Positions 4,986-11,492 of a DNA stretch of 11,831 nt are shown piece by piece. The DNA is from Verrucomicrobiota bacterium. GTDB taxonomy: Bacteria > Verrucomicrobiota > Verrucomicrobiia > Limisphaerales > UBA1096. Location: contig DQOE01000309.1 of the NCBI GenBank assembly GCA_015658765.1, positions 1 to 11,831 of the forward strand. The letters are read 5' to 3'. How positions within the stretch are numbered: the stretch's first letter is position 1; each line of letters opens with the position of its first letter. Made by a program: the position numbers and the translations under genes. The notes beneath the pieces were generated by a model that ran no database searches, was not told where the DNA came from, and saw only the letters and a program-made list of their open reading frames with translations.

Positions 4986-6194
4986 ATGTTGTCGCTTGAA
5001 GAAGCCATTGAACGATCACTCGCCGCCACGCCTAAGCTTGGCGGCGAGACCATCTCCCTAGCCAACGCCGAGGGTCGGTTTGCCGCTTCGGACGCCAAGG
5101 CCAAGGTATCGTTGCCGGCCTTCGATAATTCAGCCATGGACGGGTATGCCGTCAGGAGTTGCGACTTGAAGAGCGCTACTGCCGACTCGCCCGTTGGTTT
5201 GATGTGCGTTGGTGTGATCCCCGCCGGGACTTTTCCGGCAGGCTCACTTGAAAACGAAACCTGCATGAAGATTTATACTGGCTCGCCAATCCCGGACGGC
5301 ACGGATGCGGTGATCATGCAGGAGGATTGCCGTTCAACTCCCGGCGATGGCGCAACCATCCTCTGCAACGAGCGGGTCAAGCCGTGGGAAAATATCCGGT
5401 TGCAAGGCGAAGATATTAGGGAAGGCGACGCGGTGATCTCCAATGGTTCCCGAATAACGGCTGGCACAATCGGGTTGCTGGCTGCGTCGGGCCATGATCG
5501 AATTGAAGTCGGCCGCAGGCCAAGGGTCGGGCTGTTGGCAACCGGCAGCGAGCTGACCGAGCCACCCGGCTGCCTGAAGCCTGGCGAAATATATGAGAGC
5601 AACCGCGCCATGCTGGCCTCGCTCGCGGCGAAAGTGAACGCCGAGCCCACACCCTATCCCATCGTGCCCGACTCGCTCGATAACACAGTCGCCGCCTTGG
5701 AGAGGGCTTTCGCGGAAAATGATGTTGTCGTGACCTCCGGCGGCGTGTCGGTGGGCGACCACGACCACGTGAAGCCGGCTATCGAGCAGCTCGGCGGCTC
5801 GGTGGATTTCTGGAAAATCGCCGTCAAGCCGGGCAAGCCGTTTGTGCTTGGCCAAGTCGGCAGCAAGCCGCTGTTCGGGCTGCCGGGCAATCCGGTTTCG
5901 GCCCTCGTCACATATCTGCTGATCGTTCGGCCCGCCCTGTTGAACATGCAGGGTGCGCGGGAATGGCGTCTAACCAAGCGGCCGGGTTGCTTGGTGGACG
6001 AGTTGGTCAATAGGGGCGATCGGCGGCATTTCATGCGGGTGACGATCGACGATCGTGGGCTTGTCCTAAGCGCCGGGGGGCAGCGCTCACACATGCTAAG
6101 CAGCCTGGCCAAGGCCAACGGCCTCGTTGATTTGCCGCCCAAGTCCCGATGGTCCAAGGGCGAGAGGGTCGAGGTCATCCCGATCGATCAGTGA
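4986..6194 (+). CDS. moeA: Molybdopterin molybdenumtransferase
   Basis: This 402-residue protein, normal MoeA length, inserts molybdate into adenylylated molybdopterin in the last step of molybdenum cofactor synthesis. Landmarks are LPAFDNSAMDGYAV (43-56), IYTGSPIPDGTDAVIMQED (96-114), RVGLLATGSEL (180-190), VVVTSGGVSVGDHDHVKPAI (247-266, MoCF-type binding loop) and KPGKPFVLGQ with FGLPGNPVSALVTY (281-310). The final ~75 residues are domain IV. The start is the ATG at 4986, where homology begins; the frame is open upstream but lacks a start codon suitably placed after the TTAGGAGG at 4939. No other mo- genes flank it, and it is alone on its strand. It converges with the small minus-strand gene, the two overlapping by 7 bp at their stop codons. 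Confidence 0.95.
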   Translation: MLSLEEAIERSLAATPKLGGETISLANAEGRFAASDAKAKVSLPAFDNSAMDGYAVRSCDLKSATADSPVGLMCVGVIPAGTFPAGSLENETCMKIYTGSPIPDGTDAVIMQEDCRSTPGDGATILCNERVKPWENIRLQGEDIREGDAVISNGSRITAGTIGLLAASGHDRIEVGRRPRVGLLATGSELTEPPGCLKPGEIYESNRAMLASLAAKVNAEPTPYPIVPDSLDNTVAALERAFAENDVVVTSGGVSVGDHDHVKPAIEQLGGSVDFWKIAVKPGKPFVLGQVGSKPLFGLPGNPVSALVTYLLIVRPALLNMQGAREWRLTKRPGCLVDELVNRGDRRHFMRVTIDDRGLVLSAGGQRSHMLSSLAKANGLVDLPPKSRWSKGERVEVIPIDQ

Positions 6195-6577
6195 CCGGCT
6201 TGATTTTTTAGATTCTCAAGCTTGGCCCGGGCAGCGCCGCGCCGGGCTTCCGCATCATGAACCACGTCGCTCAACGAACGGGAAACACATTCCTCCAAAA
6301 GTTTTTCCGGAGGCATACCACTCGCCTCGGAGGCGGCGATTAACATTTCAACAGACTGCTCTGAAAGAGTCCAGTCGCCCACGACTGCCTGAGGCTCTGC
6401 TGGTTTTTCCGTCGGCTGATCCGAGTCGGGGTTGACCACCGTTCGGATGGCGCTCCGGACGAGGCTGACCATTTGTTTGCCCTCCTTGTTGGCGAACGAC
6501 TTGACCTCGCTGATCAATTCCCTGGGTGCCCAGGAGCCGGATTTCCCTGCGTCACTTGGTTTGGTGTCTTTGCTCAC
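6188..6577 (-). CDS. Small hypothetical protein, translationally coupled to hprK
   Basis: I do not recognise this 129-residue protein. It begins with GTG, which overlaps the hprK stop in a GTGA arrangement, so its translation is probably coupled to hprK and the gene is likely real. It is hydrophilic, with no signal peptide or membrane segment. Residues 17-48 (APRELISEVKSFANKEGKQMVSLV, in part) and 71-101 (LSEQSVEMLIAASEASGM, then PEKLLEECVSRSL) are two predicted helical blocks separated by a proline-rich linker (50-65). The second block has a pattern loosely like ribbon-helix-helix regulators, but no motif is firm. The C-terminus is a charged helix. It is not HPr: there is no active-site histidine context. 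Its N-terminal MSKDT is shared with the histone-like protein, probably by chance. The stop overlaps moeA by 7 bp. Confidence 0.65.
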   Translation of the reverse strand: MSKDTKPSDAGKSGSWAPRELISEVKSFANKEGKQMVSLVRSAIRTVVNPDSDQPTEKPAEPQAVVGDWTLSEQSVEMLIAASEASGMPPEKLLEECVSRSLSDVVHDAEARRGAARAKLENLKNQAGH

Positions 6578-7545
6578 TTGTCGCTGGACTTGCCCGAGGT
6601 CATCGAAGCGATCAATCGGTCGTTCAGTTCACGTGCCGGGTTATATCCCAACGCACTCAGCTTGGTGCTGAGGGCGGCCACCTCAATCAGGCGGGCCAGG
6701 TTTCGGCCCGGCCGGACCGGGATGCTGATTTTCCTCACCTTAATCCCGAGGATTCTCATGTGATCCTCATCCATGCCAAGCCGGTCGATGTCCTTTACGT
6801 CCTTCCACGCCTTGAGAGAGATCACCAAGTCCAGCCGTTTTTCCATTCGCACACTCTTGGCCCCGAACATGGCTGCGACGTTGATGATGCCAATGCCACG
6901 CACCTCCATGTGGTTTCGGGCCAACTCCGAACTGGTGCCAACGATCTCGCGGCCATCGAGCAGCGTCATTTTCGTGACATCATCGGAGACCAGGCTATAC
7001 CCCCGCTCGATCAACTCCAGCACGGTTTCGCTCTTGCCGATGCCGCTCTCGCCACAAATAAGCACCCCGACCCCGTGGACGTCCACCATGCTGCCTTGGA
7101 TGGTCTCGCGCGGCGCAAAAAGCAAATCCAGTTCTATCGTGGCCAAGTTCACGAATCGCATAGTCACCATCGGCGTTTGAAAAAAAGGCACACCAACCTC
7201 GTTGGCGATTATCTTGAGTTCCCGGTCTATCCGCAGGTTTCGCGTGAAAACGATGCAGGGAATCTTATACGAGCAAAGTTTCCTGTAGCGCTTGATGCGG
7301 TCCCGCACCGATAGCGACTTGAGGTAATAAGCCTCGGCGTTGCCGATCACTTGGATGCGCTTGAAGGCGATATATTTCGTGAAGCCGGCCAACGCTAGGC
7401 TTGGCCGGTTGACGGTCGGCTCGATGATCGTCCGCCCCAAGCCGTTCCCCCCGGCGACCAGCCTCATTTCCAACGGCTCAGCCTGTTCCCTGAAGAATCG
7501 CTCGGTCGTGACCTTCTCGCGCGTGGGTTTTCTCTTCGTCGCCAT
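6574..7545 (-). CDS. hprK: HPr kinase/phosphorylase
   Basis: This 323-residue bifunctional enzyme phosphorylates and dephosphorylates HPr on a serine, coupling carbon and energy status to regulation. The N-terminal domain spans roughly 1-140. The P-loop is GESGIGKS (165-172), preceded by VDVHGVGVLIC, and followed by ERGYSLVSDDV (180-190). The HprK signature EVRGIGIINVAAMFG (214-228) and the C-terminal IPVRPGRNLARLIEVAAL (275-292) are both intact, so kinase and phosphorylase functions are expected. The start is the ATG at 7545, one base after the lptB stop; a longer open frame upstream lies inside lptB. It has no Shine-Dalgarno, consistent with coupling to lptB. No HPr, ptsN, rapZ or rpoN is adjacent, unlike proteobacterial arrangements. 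Confidence 0.95.
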   Translation of the reverse strand: MATKRKPTREKVTTERFFREQAEPLEMRLVAGGNGLGRTIIEPTVNRPSLALAGFTKYIAFKRIQVIGNAEAYYLKSLSVRDRIKRYRKLCSYKIPCIVFTRNLRIDRELKIIANEVGVPFFQTPMVTMRFVNLATIELDLLFAPRETIQGSMVDVHGVGVLICGESGIGKSETVLELIERGYSLVSDDVTKMTLLDGREIVGTSSELARNHMEVRGIGIINVAAMFGAKSVRMEKRLDLVISLKAWKDVKDIDRLGMDEDHMRILGIKVRKISIPVRPGRNLARLIEVAALSTKLSALGYNPARELNDRLIASMTSGKSSDK

Positions 7546-7546
7546 G

Positions 7547-8269
7547 CTATAAATTGAACTCGGGGCCAAGATAGATTTCCCGTGCGACGGGATCGTCCAC
7601 GAGAAACTCCGCCTTGCCCTCGCACCGAACGTCCCCCTTGTGAATGATATAGGCGCGGTCGACAAGCTTGAGCGTCTCGCGGACATTGTGGTCGGTGATG
7701 AGGATGCCCATCCGCCGCTCCTTGAGCTTGCGCAAAATCTTCTGCACCTCGTATACCGCGATCGGGTCAATCCCGCTGAACGGCTCGTCGAGTAGCAGCA
7801 TCCGCGGGCTGGTCACCAAAGCCCGGGTGATCTCGAGCCGACGCTTCTCGCCGCCGCTCAGCGTGTACGCCTTGCTCCGGGCCAAGGGGGTCAAATCGAG
7901 TTCCTCGAGCAGCGACTTGAGCCGGGCCTTTTGCTCCAGCTTGTCGGAGGTGCAGACCTCAAGGATCGCCAAAATATTCTGCTCCACCGTCAACTTGCGA
8001 AACACTGACGGCTCCTGCGTCAGGTAGCCAATGCCCAACCGCGCCCGCTGGTGCATGGGCAGGTTGCCGATCGACTTGCCCTCGAACACCACCTCGCCCT
8101 CTTCCGGCTTCACCAGCCCGACGATCATGTTGAACGAGGTCGTCTTGCCCGCGCCGTTCGGGCCCAGCAGGCCGACGATCTCCCCCGGCGACACGGAGAA
8201 CGTCACGCCGTTGACCACACGCCGTTTTTTGTACGCCTTGGCCAAGCCCTTTGCCTCGAGCAAACTCAT
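7547..8269 (-). CDS. lptB: LPS export ABC transporter ATP-binding protein
   Basis: This 240-residue cytoplasmic ATPase powers LptFG extraction of lipopolysaccharide from the inner membrane. Walker A GPNGAGKT is at 36-43, the Q-loop Gln at 85, the signature LSGGE at 137-141, Walker B LLLDEP at 158-163 with catalytic Glu162, and the switch His194 in ITDHNV. The insertion typical of LptB (SVFRKLTVEQNILAILE region, 88-104) and the family stretch EPFSGIDPIAVYEVQKI are both present, which separates it from amino-acid transport ATPases. Its ATG overlaps the stop of the lptA-like gene (ATGA), and hprK begins one base after its stop. A TTGGCCAA palindrome falls in the codons for GLAKAY near the N-terminus. 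Confidence 0.96.
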   Translation of the reverse strand: MSLLEAKGLAKAYKKRRVVNGVTFSVSPGEIVGLLGPNGAGKTTSFNMIVGLVKPEEGEVVFEGKSIGNLPMHQRARLGIGYLTQEPSVFRKLTVEQNILAILEVCTSDKLEQKARLKSLLEELDLTPLARSKAYTLSGGEKRRLEITRALVTSPRMLLLDEPFSGIDPIAVYEVQKILRKLKERRMGILITDHNVRETLKLVDRAYIIHKGDVRCEGKAEFLVDDPVAREIYLGPEFNL

Positions 8270-10239
8270 CGTGTCCCTGTTTTCATCTCGCCTTGTTTTT
8301 TGGTTCCCTCGCGCATTTTTGCGATCGTCTTCGGGTTCAGCGTCATCTTCCAGCGGCCGGTTGCCTTGAGCCGCTTGGTTTGTTGATCAAACACGACCTC
8401 CCTGCCGCGCAACTCGCCCTCGGCGGTCTTCAGCACCGGGTCGCCTGTCAGGCGCAACAACCCAGTGCCAAGGTTGTAAATCGCCGCTTGGCCAAGCGCA
8501 ACCACCTCCGCGCCATCCAACCGCGTCCGGATCTCCACGCTCGGCTTGCCAGTCAAGCGCATCGTCTCATCCGCCGTGGAATAAACCAAGCGGTCGCCCA
8601 CGTACCGCATCGCGTTTTCGCCGGTCGTTGATACGTCCAAGTCGCCGGATGCATCCAGCGAAACCAAGCCCGCACCCTCCGGGTCGATTCCGACCACAAC
8701 ATTTTGAGCCAGAACCCTCAACCCTTCGTCGCCGCTCAACACCACGTTGCCGGTGAACGTCGCCGAGTCCAACCCCTTGGCCTCCTCAGCCTGCCGATAC
8801 TCGAACGAATCGCACACAATCAACAGCGGCTCGCCGCTTGGTTCCGTTTTGGCCGGCAACAGAAACCGGGCGTCACCCTTGGGTTGGGGTAGCTGTATCT
8901 TCACCCTTCCGCTCGCCCGGAAGACTCCGTCGTCCGGCGACAATTCGACCGAGCGCGCCTGGCCGCTTTGCGTTCCCAGCTTCCATTTGGGTTCGCCCCG
9001 CAACTGAATTGTTTTTTGCGCCAAGTCGTAAGTCGCCGTCTGCGCCGTGAGTTGGTCCCCGCCCTGAGCAAGCTTGACGCCGACTTCGGCATTGACCGAT
9101 TCCACGACACCCCCGCTGCCCTTGGCCAGGCGCACATTCAAAAAACTGCATTGCAACCGTCCTTCGCCACGGGTCAATCGAACCGCGCCGATGTATCTCG
9201 CGAAGCCAATGTTCTCCTCGGTCGCAGACTGAAACAAAAAAACATTGGAGCGGATTTCGGCCAACCGGCCTTCGCCGGCCTTTGATGGCTCCTTTTTCGG
9301 CGCGTTAAAATCCAGAAATCCCCCCTCCCCCTTGGCGCCCGCCGGGAGTTTCATGTACACATCCCCCTCGGCGTTCACGGTTTGTGAGTCGCGATGAATC
9401 ATCAGCAGATTGGCCCGGCCGGATCGCTCGCCCATCGTCCAGCTTGGATTGCCCTTGAGCACAATCAAACCGGCGGGCAGGTCGTAGTCAGCCTGCTCGC
9501 TGGTGGTTTTGATTTGCCCGGCTTGCAGCACCACACTGCCGGCCGCGCGGATCGTTTGCACCTCCCAGTCGTCCTCCCTCATGCCAACCGCAATCGAGTC
9601 GCTGCTCAAGGTGCCGTCGGCATCCTTCACCAAAACCAAGCCGCGAAAAAGCGCCCGGCCCGGCTCGAGTTCAAATTGGCGCGAAGTGATTTGAAGCAAC
9701 TCCGGCTCGCCGCTGGGTGTGTCTGTTTTTTGCTGCGCTTGGGCAAGCGGCAGGCGGCTTTTTTTGTCCAGCCTGGCTTCGACGCTGCCGAACACGCTCA
9801 GCGTCGGCCCGGCTAGGTTCCCGGAAAAGCCGACGCCCTTGAGTTGCATCTGGCCATCGCCTGTGGAGAGCGAGAGTTCGCCGGGCGAACGGATCGTTTT
9901 TTTATCCTGATCGTAGAGGCACTCGCTGGCGGTGAAGACGAGATTCGTTTTCCCATCGTCGGTGACTGTGACCAGTCGCGGGTCGGTCAACGCCAACGTG
10001 CCGTCCGCCTGAAAAACCGCCTCGGTGCCGGTGAGGATGGAGATTCGGAGACTGTCAGCCGACTTTTCAGTGATGCGAAACCGCCCGGTGCTCGCCGGTG
10101 CCTGGCCAAGCGTCTGGCTTGGCTTGGCGGCAACAAGACACGCCACAAAAACCGGGATCACCCATTGCGCCTTCGACAACACGACTGCGGTGAGTGTGAA
10201 ATCTGCGCGCGGCCTTGCAAAGGTTTTACTGCGCACCAT
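8266..10239 (-). CDS. lptA: Large LptA/OstA-like periplasmic LPS-transport protein with tandem repeats
   Basis: This 657-residue protein is more than three times the size of E. coli LptA. The N-terminus has basic residues, then a hydrophobic stretch WVIPVFVACLVAA (26-38) and an AxA-like LGQA (44-47), a likely Sec signal for the periplasm. The rest is beta-rich. One motif, YDL-x-G/KG-NP-W-x-G-SG-A then A-x-G-V-x-LP, recurs at about 250-299 and 403-451, with more divergent copies at about 549-580 and 586-633, as expected for stacked OstA/LptA beta-jellyroll units. Residues 50-170 may be an LptC-like part. Assignment rests on this pattern and on overlap with lptB. It would form the hydrophobic slide carrying LPS across the periplasm. 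The ATG at 10239 has no Shine-Dalgarno; a GTG or TTG some 20 codons later would give a more typical signal peptide. A perfect 14-bp palindrome lies at 8485-8498. Confidence 0.75.
   Translation of the reverse strand: MVRSKTFARPRADFTLTAVVLSKAQWVIPVFVACLVAAKPSQTLGQAPASTGRFRITEKSADSLRISILTGTEAVFQADGTLALTDPRLVTVTDDGKTNLVFTASECLYDQDKKTIRSPGELSLSTGDGQMQLKGVGFSGNLAGPTLSVFGSVEARLDKKSRLPLAQAQQKTDTPSGEPELLQITSRQFELEPGRALFRGLVLVKDADGTLSSDSIAVGMREDDWEVQTIRAAGSVVLQAGQIKTTSEQADYDLPAGLIVLKGNPSWTMGERSGRANLLMIHRDSQTVNAEGDVYMKLPAGAKGEGGFLDFNAPKKEPSKAGEGRLAEIRSNVFLFQSATEENIGFARYIGAVRLTRGEGRLQCSFLNVRLAKGSGGVVESVNAEVGVKLAQGGDQLTAQTATYDLAQKTIQLRGEPKWKLGTQSGQARSVELSPDDGVFRASGRVKIQLPQPKGDARFLLPAKTEPSGEPLLIVCDSFEYRQAEEAKGLDSATFTGNVVLSGDEGLRVLAQNVVVGIDPEGAGLVSLDASGDLDVSTTGENAMRYVGDRLVYSTADETMRLTGKPSVEIRTRLDGAEVVALGQAAIYNLGTGLLRLTGDPVLKTAEGELRGREVVFDQQTKRLKATGRWKMTLNPKTIAKMREGTKKQGEMKTGTR
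8485..8498. repeat. CGCTTGGCCAAGCG palindrome (full 14-bp copy)
   Basis: Second perfect 14-bp copy, inside the lptA-like gene. Here it is read in a different frame from the ubiE copy, giving Ala-Leu-Gly-Gln-Ala, so the DNA word rather than a peptide is conserved. A copy with one mismatch lies at 9736-9749 in the same gene. Confidence 0.9.
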
Positions 10240-10248
10240 CGAAAAAAC

Positions 10249-11136
10249 TCAGGCCTTTGGCGGCAGTTCGAATTCGTCCGCATGGTACGAGCTGCGGACC
10301 ATCGGCCCGCTGGCCACGTGCCGGAAACCCATCTCCCGCGCCTTGGCCCCATACTCGTCGAACTTCCCCGGCGTCACGTACTCCACCACCGGCAAGTGGC
10401 AGCGGCTCGGCTGCAAATATTGGCCAAGCGTGAGAATGTCGCACTTGGCCAAGCGCAGGTCGGCCATCGCCTCGAGCAGTTCCGACTCCGTCTCGCCGAG
10501 GCCAAGCATCAAGCCGGACTTGGTGTAAATCGTTCCGCCGCTCCACGCCTTGGCCTTGCGCAGCACCGTGAGCGACCGGTCGTACTCGGCCCGCGATCGC
10601 ACGGCCGGCGTCAACCGCCGCACCGTCTCGAGGTTGTGGTTGAAAATCTCCGGCTTGGCCTCAAGCACTCTTTGCAGCGAGTCGTCCTTGTCGAGAAAAT
10701 CGGGGACAAGCACCTCGATTACGATGCCCGGATTCCGGATGCGAACCGCCTCAATCGTCGCGTGAAAATGATCGGCTCCACCGTCGGGCAAGTCGTCCCG
10801 CGCAACGGCGGTGATGACGACGTGCTTGAGCTTCATCCGGAACGTCGCCTCGGCGACCCGCTCGGGTTCATCGCCTTCAAGCGGCAACGGCTTGGCGGTA
10901 TTCACCGCGCAAAAACCGCAGGCACGCGTGCAGCGATCTCCGGCAATCATGAATGTCGCCGTGCCCTTGCTCCAGCACTCCCAATGGTTCGGGCACTTGG
11001 CGCTCTCGCAGACCGTGTGCAGGTTCAACTCGTCGAGCAAACTGCGCGTGCGCGTGAAGGCGCTGCTGCTCGGCAGCTTCAGTCGAAGCCACCCGGGAAT
11101 GCGTTTGCGCTGTTGAAGTGTGACCGTATCAGGCAT
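10249..11136 (-). CDS. lipA: Lipoyl synthase
   Basis: This 295-residue radical SAM enzyme inserts two sulfurs into protein-bound octanoyl groups to make lipoate for 2-oxoacid dehydrogenases and the glycine cleavage system. The auxiliary cluster ligands are Cys43, Cys48 and Cys54 in CESAKCPNHWEC. The radical SAM cluster ligands are Cys69, Cys73 and Cys76 in CTRACGFC. The C-terminal RSSYHA (281-286) carries the conserved serine ligand of the auxiliary cluster. All catalytic residues are therefore present and the length is usual. The start is the ATG at 11136, with no Shine-Dalgarno. It follows the glutaredoxin-like gene by 12 nt and precedes the lptA-like gene by 9 nt. No lipB is in the window. 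Several TTGGCCAA-type palindromes lie in its C-terminal half (10420-10427, 10445-10452). Confidence 0.97.
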   Translation of the reverse strand: MPDTVTLQQRKRIPGWLRLKLPSSSAFTRTRSLLDELNLHTVCESAKCPNHWECWSKGTATFMIAGDRCTRACGFCAVNTAKPLPLEGDEPERVAEATFRMKLKHVVITAVARDDLPDGGADHFHATIEAVRIRNPGIVIEVLVPDFLDKDDSLQRVLEAKPEIFNHNLETVRRLTPAVRSRAEYDRSLTVLRKAKAWSGGTIYTKSGLMLGLGETESELLEAMADLRLAKCDILTLGQYLQPSRCHLPVVEYVTPGKFDEYGAKAREMGFRHVASGPMVRSSYHADEFELPPKA

Positions 11137-11148
11137 CCGTTTAGATCG

Positions 11149-11454
11149 CTAACTGAGTTCGTTCCAAAATTGCGCCAACTCGGACGCCCCGAAGTCGGCC
11201 AGCATCTCTCCGTCGACCTCGATCACAGGGGCGCTGCTCTGGCCGCTCAGCCGCACCATCTCGTCCCAAGCGGCGTGGTCGGACGTCACGTCGAGCGCGT
11301 TGTATTTGATCTTGTTGCGGTCAAGCCACTCCATTGCCTCAACGCACCAACCGCAGAACGGCTTGATGAAAAGTCGGACTGTCGTGGGTTGGTACATCAC
11401 CTTGGCCTTGGCCAAGCGCACTTTGCGGCCAAAGCCAAGCCAGCGCAATATCAT
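11149..11454 (-). CDS. Glutaredoxin-like thiol-disulfide protein
   Basis: This 101-residue thioredoxin-fold protein has the redox motif CGWC at 34-37 after a strand VRLFIKPF, and the cis-proline in SAPVIEVDG (Pro76), followed by the ADFGASELAQF helix. Glutaredoxins typically carry CPYC or CGFS, so CGWC is a variant, and both cysteines imply a dithiol mechanism. It may reduce disulfides in the cytoplasm; no signal peptide is evident. The start chosen is the ATG at 11454 because AGGTGA lies 7 nt before it, the best ribosome-binding site in the window. An internal ATG at 11397 would remove 19 residues but lacks such a site. It lies 38 nt after uxaA and 12 nt before lipA. A role supplying reducing power or cluster handling for LipA is possible but only suggested by position. 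Confidence 0.85.
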   Translation of the reverse strand: MILRWLGFGRKVRLAKAKVMYQPTTVRLFIKPFCGWCVEAMEWLDRNKIKYNALDVTSDHAAWDEMVRLSGQSSAPVIEVDGEMLADFGASELAQFWNELS

Positions 11455-11461
11455 GCGCCGC

Positions 11462-11467
11462 TCACCT
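11462..11467 (-). promoter_or_regulatory. Shine-Dalgarno of the glutaredoxin-like gene
   Basis: On the minus strand AGGTGA lies 7 nt before the ATG at 11454 and matches the anti-SD complement. It fixes this start codon. It is notable because nearly every other gene in the window lacks such a site. Confidence 0.7.
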
Positions 11468-11492
11468 CTGCGTTGGGAGTGTCGTACATCGG

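Noticed and set aside
6574..6594. Link between the MSKDT starts of the small gene and the histone-like gene as a third copy of the duplicated segment
   Set aside because: The DNA matches only 11 of 15 bases, at a codon level consistent with chance, and similarity does not extend beyond the first five residues.
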